Source: Anastatus disparis | Lineage: Eukaryota > Arthropoda > Insecta > Hymenoptera > Eupelmidae | Assembly (NCBI GenBank): GCA_017163975.1 | Contig: JAFFSR010000249.1 | Span: 1,908,001 to 1,972,000, forward strand | Reading direction: 5' to 3' | Length of the DNA: 64,000 nucleotides | Shown: positions 22,260 through 37,400 of the stretch, piece after piece | Layout of the letters: each line of letters opens with the position of its first letter | How positions within the stretch are numbered: position 1 is the stretch's first letter | Translations under genes and position numbers: made by a program | Notes under the pieces: model-generated | The model's input: only the letters and a program-made list of their open reading frames with translations | The model's database searches: none | What the model was told of the DNA's origin: nothing

Positions 22260-22465
22260 GGAGACACAAGTAAAACACACAAAGAATGAGGTTTTTTAGT
22301 TTTAACTTTTGATCCGTAGCACCTACAATGTTATCCATGCGTAATGTTGTTCAAAATCATCTAAAGAATCTATAAAAAAATTTTCAGCTCGAAATATTAA
22401 AAACTGTGGGACTAGTTCCATTTTAACGCTTCCTCACTTACCACTGAATCGAGCAACGACTAGTT
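22260..22465. other. Spacer between left TIR and minisatellite
   Basis: Single-copy-looking sequence with no frame or repeat recognised. Confidence 0.3.
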
Positions 22466-24482
22466 CTATGTTTATGGGTTTATGGTTCATGGTTTATGGA
22501 TTTATGGGTTAATGGGTTTATGATTTATAGGTTTATGGTTTATGGGTTTATAGCTTTACGATTTATGGGTTTATAAGTTTACAATTTATGGGTTTATTAT
22601 TTATGGTTCATAGTTTATGGGTTTATGGGTTCATGGTTTATGGTTTTAAGGTTTATGGGTTTATAGTTTATGGGTTTATGGGTTTATGGGTTTATGGGTT
22701 TATGGTTTATGGGTTTATAGTTTACGGGTTTATGGTTTATGGGTTTATGGTTTATGGTTTATGGGTTTATGGTTTATGGATTTATGGTTTATGGGTTTAT
22801 GGTTTATGGGTTTATGGTATATGGGTTCATAGTTTACGGGTTTATGGTTTATGGATTTATGGTTTATGGGTTTATAGTTTACCGGTTTATGGTTTATGAG
22901 TTAATGGTTTATGGGTTTATGATTTATGGGTTTATGGTTTATGGGTTCATAGTTTATGGGTTTATGGGTTATGGGTTCATAGTTTATGGGTTTATGGCAT
23001 TACGATTTATGGGCTTCTTTTTTATGGTTTTATTGTTTATGGGTTTATGGTTTAAGGGTTTATGGGTTTATGGTTTATGGGGTCATGGTTAATGGGTTTA
23101 CGGTTTATGGGTTTATGGGTTATGGGTTCATAGTTTATGGGTTTATGGCATTACGATTTATGGGCTTCTTTTTTATGGTTTTATTGTTTATGGGTTTATG
23201 GTTTATGGTTTATGGGTTTATGGTTTATGGGGTCATGGTTAATGGGTTTACGGTTTATGGGTTCATGGTTTATGGGTTTATGCTTTAAGGGTCTATAGGT
23301 TTATGGTTTATGGGTTTATAGTTTACGGGTCTATGGTTTATGGGTTTATGGGTTCATGGTTTATGGTTTTAAGGTTTATGGTTCATGGGTTTATGGTTTA
23401 TGGGTTTATGGGTTATGGGTTTATGGTTTATGGGTTTATGGTTTATGGGTTTATTGTTTATGGGTTTATGGTTTATGGGTTAATGGGTTTATGGTTTATA
23501 AGTTTATGCTTTAAGGGTTTATGGGTATATGGTTCTTGGATTCGGATTTACGGGTTTATGGTTTATGGTTTATGGGTTTATGATTTATGGGTTAATGGGT
23601 TAATGGTTTACGGTTCTTGGATTCGGGTTAATGGTATATGGGTTAATAGTTTACGGGTTTATGGTTTATGAGTTTATGGTTTATGGGTTTATGGTTTATG
23701 GGTTTATGGTTTATGGGTTTATGGTTTGTGGGTTTATGGTTTATGGGTTTATAGTTTACTGGTTTATGGTTCATGGGTTAATGGTTTATGGGTTTAGGGT
23801 TTATATGTTTATGATTTATGGGTTTATGGTTTATGGGTTCATAGTTTATGGGTTTATGGGTTATGGGTTCATAGTTTATTGGTTTATAGCATTACGATTT
23901 ATGGGCTTCTTTTTTATGGTTTTATTGTTTATGGGTTTATGGTTTAAGGGTTTATGGTTTGTGGGTTTATGGGTTTATGGTTTATGGGGTCATGGTTAAT
24001 GGGTTTACGGTTAATGGGTTTACGGTTTATGGGTTCATGGTTTATGGGTTTATGTTTTAAGGGTCTATGGGTTTATGGTTTATGGGTTTATAGTTTACGG
24101 GTCCATGGTTTATGGGTTTATGGGTTCATGGTTTATGGTTTTAAGGTTTATGGTTCATGGGTTTATGGTTTATGGGTTTATGGTTTATGGGTTTATGGTT
24201 TATGGGTTGATGGTTTATGGTTTATGATTCATGGGTTTATGGGTTTATGATTTATGGGTTAATGGGTTAATGGTTTATAGTTCTTGGATTCGGGTTTATG
24301 GTTTATGGGTTTATAATTCATGGGTTTATGGGCTTATGGTCTATAACTTTACGAGTTATGGGTTTATAAGTTTACGGTTTATGGGTTCATAGTTTATAGG
24401 TCTATTACTCTACGCTTTAGGGGTTTATTATTGATGGTTATATTGTTTATGAGTTCAGGGTTTATGGGTTTATGGTTTATGC
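22466..24482 (+). repeat. TTTATGGG/TTTATGG minisatellite, plus orientation (~2 kb)
   Basis: An irregular array of the 8-mer GGTTTATG and 7-mer TTTATGG, most often as a 15-bp pair. The 15-bp unit is a multiple of three, so long frames of MVYGF/LWVYG type appear; these are artefacts. A ~130-base diverged module with CATTACGATTTATGGGCTTC recurs (about 23000, 23150, 23890). It is the inverted counterpart of the larger array at 28490-49690. Confidence 0.9.
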
Positions 24483-24912
24483 GTAAAATAAATGTAATAA
24501 TTATGAGTGCAAGTATTGGATTCTATGAACAACTCAAATAAATCACTCGACGCTAGGAGTTCGTGTCTGAAATTGATCAAGTTACTCGGAAAAAATATGA
24601 ATAACTCGAATTGTTTGTAAAAATATGAGCTGCTCAGAGTACTTGAATGAATCGAATTATCCAAAGAAATATGAATTACTCCAATATTTCAAGTTACTGA
24701 AAAATATAGGTGCTTTTCTTATTAGTATTTTTTGAAGAAACTAGTTTATTCTTTGTTTATTTTTTGGAGCCGGGGCTTCCCCTTCCCGCCAACTCCGGGA
24801 GGTGTATTACCATATTTTTATTTTCTTGTTATCATATATTAATGCCGCTACTTCACGTATTATTAACAAATGTATACTCAGTGCGGCTGAATATGACGCC
24901 CGTCGTGTATAA
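24470..24912. repeat. Inner inverted arm, left
   Basis: Reverse complement of 28055-28495. It includes GAACAACTCAAATAAATCAC, CCGCTACTTCACGTATT and GACGCCCGTCGTGTAT. It has ~30-bp internal repeats of ATATGAATAACTCGAAT type. The arms are noticeably diverged (for example GGAGCCGGGGCTTCC differs from its partner). Confidence 0.8.
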
Positions 24913-26900
24913 AACACGCTAATTTTAGCAGAATCCAGCCTTAGCGCCCGCTGGATTTAGCGAACGCCAATTTCAGCAGACGCTAATTTCAGAAGATGCT
25001 ATAATTAGTACTGGCTAATATTGCTAGTTATTGCTAGATTTAGCGCACGCTAATATTCTTATTCCATGCTGAATTCAGCGATCGTGAATTAAAGCGGACT
25101 CAAGCTTAGCGCACGTTATTTTCGCAAATGAATGCTAGTTTTAGCACACGCTATTATCGTAAGCTTACGCTAGTTTTAGCGTGTGCTTCTTTTAGCATAC
25201 GCCATATTCAGCACACGCTAATTTTTCTATTTCACGGTATCTTTAGAACACGCTAATTTTGCTTAAGTGTGCTTGATTTAGCGCACGCTAGTTCTAGCAG
25301 ACCCCTGTTTTTGCGCACGCTAACATTGCAAGCCTACGCTGGTTTTAGCATGTGCTTCTTTTAGCATACGCTATATTCAGCACACGCTAATTTTTCCATT
25401 ACATGCTAGATTTAGCACGCGCTAATTTTAGCAGAATCCAGCCTTAGCGCCTGCTGGATTTAGCGAACGCTTATTTTAGCAGACGCTAATTTCAGGAGAT
25501 GCTATATTTAGCACCGGCTTCTATTGCTAGTTATTGCTAGATTCAGTGCACGCTAATATTCTTATTTCATGCTGGATTCAGCGATCGTGAATTAAAGCGG
25601 ACTCCAGCTTAGCGCACGTTATTTTCGCAAATGAATGCTAGTTTTAGACCACGCTAACATCGCAAGCTTACACTAGTTTTAGCGTGTGCTTTTTTTAGCA
25701 TACGCTATATTCAGCACACGCTAATTTTTCTATTTGACGCTATATTTAGAACACGCTAATTTTGCTAAAGTGTGCTAGATTTAGCGCACGCTAGTCCTAC
25801 TAGACTCTCGTTTTTGCGCACGCTCACATTGCAAGCTTACGTTGGTTTGAGCGTGCGCTTCTTTTAGCATTCGCTATATCCAGCACACGCTAATTTCTCC
25901 ATTACATGCTAGATCTAGCAAACGCTAATTTTAGCAGAATCCAGCCTTAGCACACGCTAATTCTGCTCATGTGTGCTAGATTTAGCGCACGCTCGTTCTA
26001 GCAGACTCCTGTATTTGCGCACGCTAACATTGCAAGCCTAGGCTGGTTTTAGCGTGTGCTTCTTTTAGCATACGCTATATACAGCACACGCTAATTTTTC
26101 TATTTCACGCTATATTTAGAATACGCTAATTTTGCTAACATATGCTAGATTTAGCGCACGCTAGTTCTAGTAGACTCTCGTTTTTGCGCACGCTAACATT
26201 GCAAGCTTACGTTGGTTTAGCGTGCGCTTCTTTTAACATACGCTATATTCAGCACACGCTAATTTCTTCATGACATGCTAGATCTAGCACACGCTAATTT
26301 TAGCAGAATCCAGCCTTAGCACAGGCTAATTCTGCTAATGTGTGCTAGATTTAGCGCACGCTCGTTCTAGCAGACTCCTGTATTTGCGCACGCTAACATT
26401 GCAAGCCTAAGCTGGTTCTAGCGTGTGCTTCTTTTAGCATACGCTATATTCAGCATACGCTAATTTTTCTATTTCACGCTATATTTAGAATACGCTAATT
26501 TTGCTAATATGTGCTAGATTTAGCGCACGCTAGTTCTAGTAGACTCTCGTTTTTGCGCACGCTCACATTGCAAGCTTACGTTGGTTTGAGCGTGCGCTTC
26601 TTTTAGCATACGCTATATTCAGCACACGCTAATTTTTCCATTACATGCTAGATTTAGCACACGCTAATTTTAGCAGAATCCAGCCTTAGCAAACGCTAAT
26701 TTTGCTAATGTGTGCTAGATTTAGCGCACGCTCGTTCTAGCAGACTCCTGTTTTTGCGCACGCTAACATTGCAAGCCTAAGCTGGTTTTAGCGTGTGCTT
26801 CTTTTAGCATACGCTATATTCAGCACACGCTAATTTTTTCATTACATGCTAGATATAGCACGCGCTAATTTTAGCAGAATCCAGCCTTAACGCATGCTGG
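24913..26900 (+). repeat. GCTAA/TTAGC satellite, first orientation, ~370-bp higher-order unit
   Basis: Short units of TTTAGCGCACGCTAATTT type, themselves partly palindromic. A marker (TTCTAGYAGACTC-CTG/TCG) occurs at about 25281, 25792, 25994, 26163, 26363, 26532 and 26733. The last six alternate ~200 and ~169 bp, giving a 369-371-bp dimeric unit. No coding sequence. Confidence 0.85.
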
Positions 26901-27440
26901 ATTTAGCAAAATTAGCGTGTGCTAAATCCAGCGCAAAATGGAAAAATTAGCATGTGCTGAATATAGCGTATGCTAAAAGAAGCGAACGCTAAAACTAGCG
27001 TAAGCTTGCGATGTTAGCGTGTGCTAAAACTAGAGTCTACTAATACTAGCGTGCGCTAAATTTAGATTTTTTTAGCAGAATTAGCGTGTGCTAATACTTG
27101 AGACTGCTAAAATTAGGGTGCGCTTAATCTAGCGATCGCGAGCAATATTAGCTAGTGCTAAATATAGCATTTTCTGAAATTAGCGTCAGCTAAAATTAAC
27201 GTTTGCTAAATCCAGCGTGAAATGGGAATATTAGCGTGCGCTTAATCTAGCAATGACTAGCAATTTTAGCTGGTGCTAAATATATCATCTTCCGAAATTA
27301 GCGTCTGCTGAAATGAGCATTCGCCAAATCCAGCGTGCGCTAAGACTAGATTCTGCTAAAATGAGCGTGTGCTAAATCTAACGCAAAATTGAAAAATTAG
27401 CGTGTGCTGAATATAGCGTAGGTTAAAAGAAGCGCACGAA
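26901..27440 (-). repeat. Same satellite, inverted orientation
   Basis: From about 26905 the unit reads TTAGCGTGTGCTAAATCCAG, the complement of the preceding array. The switch point (GCTGGATTTAGCAAAATTAG) is an axis of symmetry. This shorter arm is about 0.54 kb. Confidence 0.8.
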
Positions 27441-27865
27441 CTGTGGTGATGATTATTGGTGATTATAGTCAATACTATAGTTATGTAATAATAACTATGA
27501 TTGATTATAAAACTGTAATGATGATTATACGTGATTATAGTCATTACTATAGTTACGAAGCAATAACTAAAAATGAATGTATGACTGTAAGGATGATCGA
27601 GAGTGATTATCGTCTTAACTATAATTTTGTGGTAATAACTATAATTGATAATAAAACTGTGGTGATGATTATTGGTGATTATAGTCAATACTATAGTTAC
27701 GTATAATAACTATGATTGATTATAAAACTGTAATGATGATTATACGTGATTATAGTCATAACTATTGTTACGTAGTAATAACTATTATTAATGTAAAACT
27801 GTTGTGATGATTATATGTGATTACAGTCATATAGTTAGGTAGTAATAATTATAATTGAATCGATG
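27441..27865. repeat. 72-bp tandem repeat, about six copies
   Basis: Copies start with CTGTRRTGATGATTAT at about 27441, 27513, 27585, 27657, 27728 and 27799. The unit contains GTGATTATAGTCA and AACTATGATTGATTATAAAA. A 72-bp unit is 24 codons, which explains open frames on both strands here; these are not genes. Confidence 0.85.
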
Positions 27866-28054
27866 AACTGTACAATCTTAAACAACTTATATCAGCAAAA
27901 TATTTTCCGAGTCAAAAGAAATGTCGATGTTAAGAAAGAAGGAGAATATTACATTGTTAACCAAGGGAGTAGAATAGGTGATTTATCCTCGAGACGCGAC
28001 AATAAAGACGAGGTCAAATACACCTTCACTTCCATCGTTAATATACTACTGTTT
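27866..28054. other. Unpaired single-copy segment near the element centre
   Basis: It has no mirror copy on the left side. An open frame 27863-28156 (97 codons) crosses into the inverted arm. Its first ~60 codons (RVKRNVDVKKEGEYYIVNQG) have mixed protein-like composition, but there is no recognised domain. Its orientation or origin is unknown. Confidence 0.3.
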
Positions 28055-28495
28055 CATACACGACGGGCGTCATATTCAGCTGCATTGAGTATACATTTGT
28101 TAACAATACGTGAAGTAGCGGCATTAATATATGATAACATGAAAATAAAAATGTGACAAAGCACCTACCGGATTCGGCGTGAAGGTGAAGCCCACGCTCC
28201 GAAAAATAAATAAAAGATAAACTAGTTTCTACAAAAAATATTAATGAAAAAAGAACCTATATTTTTGAGTAAGTTAAGTTATTAGAGTAATTCATATTTC
28301 TTTGAATAATTCGATTCATTCGAGTATTCTGAGCAGCTCATATTTTTACGAACAATTCGAGTTATTCATATTTTTTTCGAGTGGCTTAATTAATTTCAGA
28401 CACGAACTCGTAGAGTCGAGTGATTTATTTAAGTTGTTCATAGAATCAAATACTCGCACTCATGATTATTACATTTATTTTACACATAAACCATA
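28055..28495. repeat. Inner inverted arm, right
   Basis: Complement of 24470-24912 (see that entry). It has GACGGGCGTCATATTCAGCT, GTGAAGTAGCGGCATTAA and TTATTTAAGTTGTTCATAGA, then runs into the minus-orientation minisatellite at CATAAACCATAAG. Confidence 0.8.
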
Positions 28496-31400
28496 AGTCT
28501 ATGAACAATAAAACCATCAATAATGAACCCATAAAACGTGAAGCAATGAGCGTAAACTTATAAACCCATAACTCGTAAAATTATAAACCGTTAAACCATG
28601 AACCTATAAACTATAAACCCATAAACCATAAACCCTAATCCAAAAACCCATAAACCCATAAACCATAAACCCATAAAACGTAAACCTTAAAACCATAAAC
28701 CATGAACCCATAAACCCATAAACCCATAAACTATGAACCATAAACCCATATACCATAAAACCATAAACCAATAAATCGTAAACTCATAAATGGATAAACC
28801 CATAAACCCTAAACCCATAAACAATAAAACCATAAATAATAAACCCATAAATCGTAAAGCCATAAACTATGAACCATAAACCCATATACCATGAAACCAA
28901 AAACCAATAAATCGTAAACTCATAAATGGATAAACCCATAAACCCTAAACCCATAAACAATAGAACCATAAATAATAAACCCATAAATTGTCAAACCATA
29001 AACCCATAAACTATGAACCTGTAAACCGTGAACTTATGAAGCCATAAACCCATAAACTATGAACCTATAAACCGTAAACTTATAAACCATAAACCCATAA
29101 ACCCATTAACCATAAGCTCGTAAACCCAAATCCAAGAACCATAAACCCATAAACCACGAACCCATGAACCCTTAAAGCTAAAACCCATAAACCCATAAAC
29201 CCGTAGACCGAAATCCAAAAACCATAAACCCATAAACTATATACCATAAACCCATATACCATTAAACCATAAACCAAAAAATCGTAAACTCATAAATGGA
29301 TAAACCCATAAACCCTAAACCCATAAACAATTAAACTATAAATAATAAACCCATAAATTGTAAAGCCATAAACCCATAAACTATAAACCCATAAACCGTG
29401 AACTTATAAACCCATAAATCGTAAAGCCATAAACCATAAACCCATAAACAATAAACCCATAAACCGTAAATCCATAAACCATAAACCACAGAAGCAGAAA
29501 CCAATGAATCGTAAACTCATAAATGAATAAACCCACAAACCCTAAACCCATAAACAATAAAACCATAAATAATAAATCTATAAATTGTAAAGCCATAATC
29601 CCATATACTATAAACCCATTATCCATATACTCATAAACCCATAAATCGTAAAGCCATAAACCCATAATTTACTAAATCATAAACCCATTAAGCACAAAGC
29701 CATAAACCCATAAACCATAAACCCATAGACCGTGAACCCATGAACCATAAACCATAAACCCATAAACGATAAACCCATAAACCATTAACCCATAAACCAT
29801 AAACCCATGAACCATAAACCCATAAACCTTAAAACCATGAACCATGAACCCATAAACCCATGAACTATTAACCATAAACCCATAAACCCATAAACTATTA
29901 ACCATAAACCCATAAACTATGAACCATAAACCCAGATACCATAAAACCATAAACCAATAAATCGTAAACTCATAAATGGATAAACCCGTAAACAATAAAA
30001 CCATAAATAATAAACCCATAAATTGTAAAGCCATAACAGAAACTATGAACCTATAAACCGTAAACTTATAAAGCCATAAACCCATAAACTATGAACCTAT
30101 GAACCGTAAACTTATAAACCATAAACCCATAAACACATAAACCATAGGCTTGTAAACCCAAATCCAAAAACAATAACCCCATAAACCACGAACCCATAAA
30201 CCCTTGAAGCTAAAACCCATAAACCCATAAACCCGTAAACCGAAATCCAAGAACCATAAACCCATAGACCCATAAACCATAACCTCATGAACCATGAACC
30301 CATAAACAATAAAACCATAAATAATAAACCCATAAATTGTAAAGCTATAAACCCATAAACTATGAACCCATAAAACGGTGAACTTATAAACCTATTATTC
30401 GTAAGGCCATAAATCCATAATTCCATAAACCATAAACTCATAAACCATAAACCCATAAACCATAAACCCATAATCCGTAAACCCATAAACCATGAACCCA
30501 TAAACCATGAACCCATAAACCCATAAACTATAAACCATAAACCCATATACCATAAAACCATAAACCAATAAATCGTAAACTCATAAATGGATAAAGCCAT
30601 AAATCCTAAACACATAAACAATAAAACCATAAATAATAAACCCATAAATTGTAAAGCTATAAACCCATAAACTATGAACCTATAAACTGTAAACTTATAA
30701 AGCAACAAACCCATAAACTATGAACCTATAAACCGTAAACTTATAAACCATAAACCCATAAACCCATAAACCCATGAACCATAAGCTCGTAAACCCAAAT
30801 CCAAAAAATATAACCCCATAAACCACGAACTTATAAACCCTTAAAGCTAGAACCCATAAACCCATAAACCCGTAAACCGAAATCCAAGAACCATAAACCC
30901 ATAAACCCATAAACCATGACCTCATAAACCATGAACCCATGAACAATAAAACCATAAATAATAAAGCCATAAACCATAAACCATAAACTCATAAACCATA
31001 AACCCATAAACCATAAACCCATAAACCGTAAACCCATAAACCATGAACCCATAAACCCATAAACTCTGAACCATAAACCCATGAACTATACACCATATAC
31101 CTATATACCATAAAACCAGAAACCAATAAATCGTAAACTTATAAATAGATGAAGCAATAAACCCTAAACCCATAAACAATTAAACCGTAAAATTATAAAC
31201 CCATGAATCGTAATGCCATAAACCCATAATATTACAAACCATAAACCCATAATCCCATAAACCATAAACCCATAAACCATAAAAGCAGAAACCAATGAAT
31301 CGTATACTCATAAATGGATAAACCCATAAATCCTAAACCCATAAACAATAAAACCATAAATAATAAACCCATAAATTGTAAAGCCATAAACCCATAAACC

Positions 31401-34400
31401 ATAAGCTTGTAAACCCAAATCCAAAAACAATAACCCCATAAACCACGAACCCATAAACCCTTGAAGCTAAAACCCATAAACCCGTAAACCGAAATCCAAG
31501 AACCATAAACCCATAAACCCATAAACCATGACCTCATAAACCATGAACCCATAAACAATAAAACCATAAATAATAAACCCATAAATCGTAAAGCCATAAA
31601 CCCATGAACTATGAACCCATAAAACGGTAAACTTATAAACCCATAATTCGTAAGACCATAAATCCATAATTCCATAAACCATAAACTCATAAACCATAAA
31701 CCCATAAACCATAAACCCATAATCCGTAAACCCATAAACCATGAACCCATAAATCCATGAACTATGAACCATAAACCCATAAACTATAAACCATAAACCC
31801 ATATACCATAAAACCATAAATCAATAAATCGTAAACTCATAAATGGCTAAACCAATAAATCCTAACACATAAACAATAAAACCATAAATAATAAACCCAT
31901 AAATTGTAAAGCCATAAACCCATAAACTATGAACCTATAAACCGTAAACTTATAAAGCCATAAACCCATAAATTATGAACCTATAAACCGTAAACTTATA
32001 AACCATAAACCCATTAACCCATAAACCCATAAACCATAAGCTCGTAAACCCAAATCCAAAAACAATAACCCCATAAACCACAAACCCATAAACCCTTAAA
32101 GCTAAAACCCATAAACCCATAAACCCGTAAACCGAATTCCAAGAACCATAAACCCATAAACCGATAAACCCGTAAACCGAAATCCAAGAACCATAAACCC
32201 ATAAACCCATTAACCATGACCTCATAAACCATGAACCCATGAACAATAAAACCATGAATAATAAACCCATAAATTGTAAAGCCATAAACCCATAAAACGG
32301 TAAACTTATAAACCCATGAATCGTAAGGCCATAATTCCCTAATTCCATAAACCATAAACTTATAAACTATAAACCCATAAACCATAAACCCATAAACCGT
32401 AAACCCGTAAACCATAAACCCATAAACCCATTAACTATGAACCATAAACCCATGAACTATAAACCATAAACCCATATACCATAAAACCATAATCCAATAA
32501 ATTGTAAACTCATGAATGGATAAACCCATAAATCCTAAACACATGAACAATAAAACCATAAATAATAAAGCCATAAACCCATAAACTATAAACCTATAAA
32601 CCGTAAACTTATAAAGTTATGAACCCATAAACTATAAACCTATAAACCGTAAACTTATAAAGCTATAAACCCATAAACTATGAACCCATAAACCGTAAAC
32701 TTATAAAGTTATGAACCCATAAACTATGAACCTATCAACCATAAACTTATAAAGCTATAAACCCATAAACTATGAACCCATAAACCATAAACTTATAAAC
32801 CCATAAATTGTAGAGATATAAACCCATAAACTATGAACCCATAAACCGTGAACTTATAAACCCATAAAATGTAAAGCCATAAACCCATAAACTATGAACC
32901 ATATACCTATATACCATAAAACCAGAAACCAATAAATCGTAAACTCATAAATGGATAAAGCAATAAACCCTAAACCCATAAACAATAGAACCATAAATAA
33001 TAAACCCATAAATTGTCAACCCATAAACCCATAAACTATAAACCTATAAACCGTAAACTTATAAACCTATAAATTGTAAAGCCATAAACCCATAAACTAT
33101 GAACCCATAAACCGTAAAATTATAAACCCATGAATCGTAAAGCCATAAACCCATAATATTACAAACCATAAACCCATAAACCATAAACCCATAAACTATA
33201 AACCCATAAACCATAAACCCATAAACCATAAACCCATAAACCATAAAAGCAGAAACCAATAAATCGTAAACTTATAAATGGATAAACATATAAACCCTAA
33301 ACCCATAAACAATAAAACCATAAATAATAAATCTATAAATTGTAAAGCTATAATCCCATAAACTATGAACCCATAATCCGTATACTTATAAACCCATAAA
33401 TCGTAAAGCCATAAACCCATAATTTCATAAATTATAAACCCATAAAGCACAAAGCTATAAACCCATGAACCATAAAATCATGAACCGTAAACCCATAAAC
33501 AATAAAACCATAAATAATAAACCCATAAATTGTAAAGCCATAAACCCACAAAACTATGAACCTATAAAATGTAAACTTATAGAGTTATGAACCCATAAAC
33601 AATTAAACCATAAATAATAAACCCATAAATTGTAAAGCCAAAAACCCACAAAACTATAAACCTATAAACCGTATACTTATAAAGTTATGAACCCATAAAC
33701 TATGAACCTATCAACCATAAACTTATAAAGCTATAAATCCATAAACTATGAACCCATAAACCATAAACTTATAAACCCATAAGTTGTAGAGATATAAACC
33801 CATAAAGTATGAACCCATAAACCGTAAACTTATAAACCTATAAATTGTAAACCCATAAACCCATAAACAATAAACCCATAAACAATAAACCCATAAACCG
33901 TAAATCCATAAACCATAAACCACAAACCCATAAACCACAAACCCATGAACCTTAAAACCATAAACCAGGAACCCATAATCCCATAAACTATGAACCATAA
34001 ACCCATAAACTATGAACCATGAACCCATATACCATAAAACCATAAACCAATAAATCGTAAACTCATAAATGGATGAACCCATGAACCCTAAACCCATAAA
34101 CAATAAAACCATAAATAATAAACCCATAAATTGTAAAGCCATAAACCCATAAACTATGAACCCATAAAGCGTAAACTAATAAACCAATAAATCGTAAACT
34201 CATAAATGGATAAAGCAATAAACCCTAAACCCATAAACAATTAAACCATAAATAATAAACCCATAAATCGTAAAGCCATAAACCCATAAACTATGAACCC
34301 ATAAACCATAAACTTATAAACCCATACATCGTGAAGCCATAAACCATAAACCCATAAACCCATAAACAATAAACCCATAAACCGTAAATCCATAAACCAT

Positions 34401-37400
34401 AAACCACAAACCCATAAACCACAAACCCATGAACCTTAAAACCATAAACCATAAACCCATATTCCCATAAACTATGAACCATAAACCCATAAACTATGAA
34501 CCATGAACCCATATACCATAAAACCATAAACCAATAAATCGTAAACTCATAAACGGATGAACCCATAAACCCTAAACCCATAAACAATAAAACCATAAAT
34601 AATAAACCTATAAATTGTAAAGCCATAAACCCACAAAACTATGAACCTATAAACCGTAAACTTATAAAGTTATGAACCCATAAACTATGAACCTATCAAC
34701 CATAAACTTATAAAGCTATAAACCCATAAACTACGAACCCATAAACCATAAACTTAAAAACCCATAAATTGTAGAGATATAAACCCATAAACTATGAACC
34801 CATAAACCGTAAACTTATAAACCCATAAATTGTAAAGCCATAAACCCATAAACTATGACCCATAAACCTATATACCATAAAACCAGAATCCAAGAAATCG
34901 TAAACTCATAAATGGATAAAGCAATAAACCCTAAACCCATAAACAATAGAACTATAAATAAGAAACCCATAAATTGTAAACCCATAAACCCATAAACTCT
35001 AAACCTATAAACCGTAAACTTATAAACCTATAAATTGTAAGGCCATAGACCCATAAACTATAAACCCATAAACCGTAAAATTATAAACCCATGAATCGTA
35101 AAGTCATAAACCCATAATATTACAAACCATAAACCCATAAACCATGAACCCATAAACCATAAACCCATAAACCATAAACCCACAAACCATAAAAGCAGAA
35201 ACCAATGAATCGTATACTCATAAATGGATAAATTCATAAACCCTAAACCCATAAACAATAAAACCATAAATAATAAATCTATAAATTGTAAAGCCATAAT
35301 CCCATAAACTATTAACCCATAATCCGTATACTTATAAACCCATAAATCGTAAAGCCATAAACCCATAATTTCATAAATCATAAACCCATAAAGCACAAAG
35401 CCATAAACCCATAAACCATAAACCCACAGACCGTAAACCCATGAACCATAAACCATAAGCCCATAAACCATAAACCCATAAACCATAAACCCATAAACCA
35501 TAAACCCATAAACCTTAAAACCATGAACCATGAACCTATAAACCCATAAACCCATGAACTATGAACCATAAACCCATAAACCCATAAACTATTAACCATA
35601 AACCCATAAACTATGAACCATAAACCCAGATACCATGAAACCATAAACCAATAAATCGTAAACTCATAAATGGATGAACCCATAAATCCTAAACCCATAA
35701 ACAATAAAACCATAAATATGAAACCCATAAATTGTAAAGCCATAAACCCAGAAACTATGAACCTATAAATCGTAAACTTATAAAGCCATAAACCCATAAA
35801 CTATGAACCTATGAACCGTAAACTTATAAACCATAAACCCATAAACCCATAAACCATAAGCTTGTAAACCCAAATCCAAAAACAATAACCCCATAAACCA
35901 CGAACCCATAAACCCTTGAAGCTAAAACCGATAAACCCGTAAACCGAAATCCAAGAACCATTAACTTATAAACCCATAAACCCATAATCCGTAAACCCAT
36001 AAACCATGAACCCATAAACCCATAAACTATGAACCATTAACCCATAAACTATAAACCATAAACCCATATACCATAAAACCATAAACCAATAAATCGTAAA
36101 CTCATAAATAGATAAACCCATAAATCCTAAACACATAAACAATAAAACCATAAATAATAAACCTATAAATTGTAAAGCTATAAACCCATAAACTATGAAC
36201 CTATAAACTGTAAACTTATAAAGTCATAAACCCATAAACTATGAACCTATAAACCGTAAACTTATAAACCATAAACCCATAAAACCATAAACCCATAAAC
36301 CATAAGCTCGTAAACCCAAATCCAAAAACAATAACCCCATAAACCCTTAAAGCTAAAACCCATAAACCCGTAAACCGAAATCCAAGCACCATAAACCCAT
36401 AAACCCATAAACCATGACCTCATAAACCATGAACCCATGAACAATAAAACCATAAATAATAAACCCATAAATTGTAAAGCCATAAACCCATAAACTATGA
36501 ACCCATAAAACGGTAAACTTATAAACCCATAAATCGTAAGGCCATAATTCCATAATTCCATAAACCATAAACCATAAACTCATAAACCATAAACCCATAA
36601 ACCATAAACCCATTAACCGTAAACCCATAAACCATATACCCATAAACCCATAAACTATGAACCATAAACCCATGAACTATAAACCATAAACCCATATACC
36701 ATAAAACCATAATCCAATAAATCCTGAACACATGAACAATAAAACCATAAATAATAAACCCATAAATTGTAAAGCCATAAACCCATAAACTATAAACCTA
36801 TGAACCGTAAACTTATCAAGTTATGAACCCATAAACTATGAACCTATAAACCGTAAACTTATAAAGCTATAAACCCATAAACTATGAACCCATAAACCGT
36901 AAACTTATAAAGTTATGAACCCATAAACTATGAACCTATCAACCATAAACTTATAAAGCTATAAACCCATAAACTATAAACCCATAAACCATAAACTTAT
37001 AAACCCATAAATTGTAGAGATATAAACCCATAAACTATGAACCATATACCTATATACCATAAAACCAGAAACCAATAAATCGTAAACTCATAAATGGATA
37101 AAGCAATCAACTCTAAACACATAAACAATAGAACCATAAATAATAAACACATGAATTGTAAACATATAAACCCATAAACTATAAACCTATAAACCGTATA
37201 CTTATAAACCCATAAATCGTAAAGCCATAAACCCATAATCTCATAAATCATAAACCCATAAAGCACAAAGCTATAAACCAATAAACCATAAACCCATGAA
37301 CCGTAAACCCATAAACAATAAAACTATAAATAATAAACCCATAAATTGTAAAGCCATAAACCCACAAAACTATGAACCTATAAACCGTAAACTTATAAAG

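Noticed and set aside
22588..24250. Long plus-strand frames of MVYGF/LWVYG type
   Set aside because: They follow from a 15-bp minisatellite period; the same peptides appear in several frames and on the mirrored array, with no start context or domain.
24913..27440. CRISPR array
   Set aside because: Units are degenerate, lack constant repeat plus unique spacer structure, and the genome is eukaryotic.
27356..27706. Overlapping frames on both strands
   Set aside because: Produced by the 72-bp (24-codon) tandem repeat.
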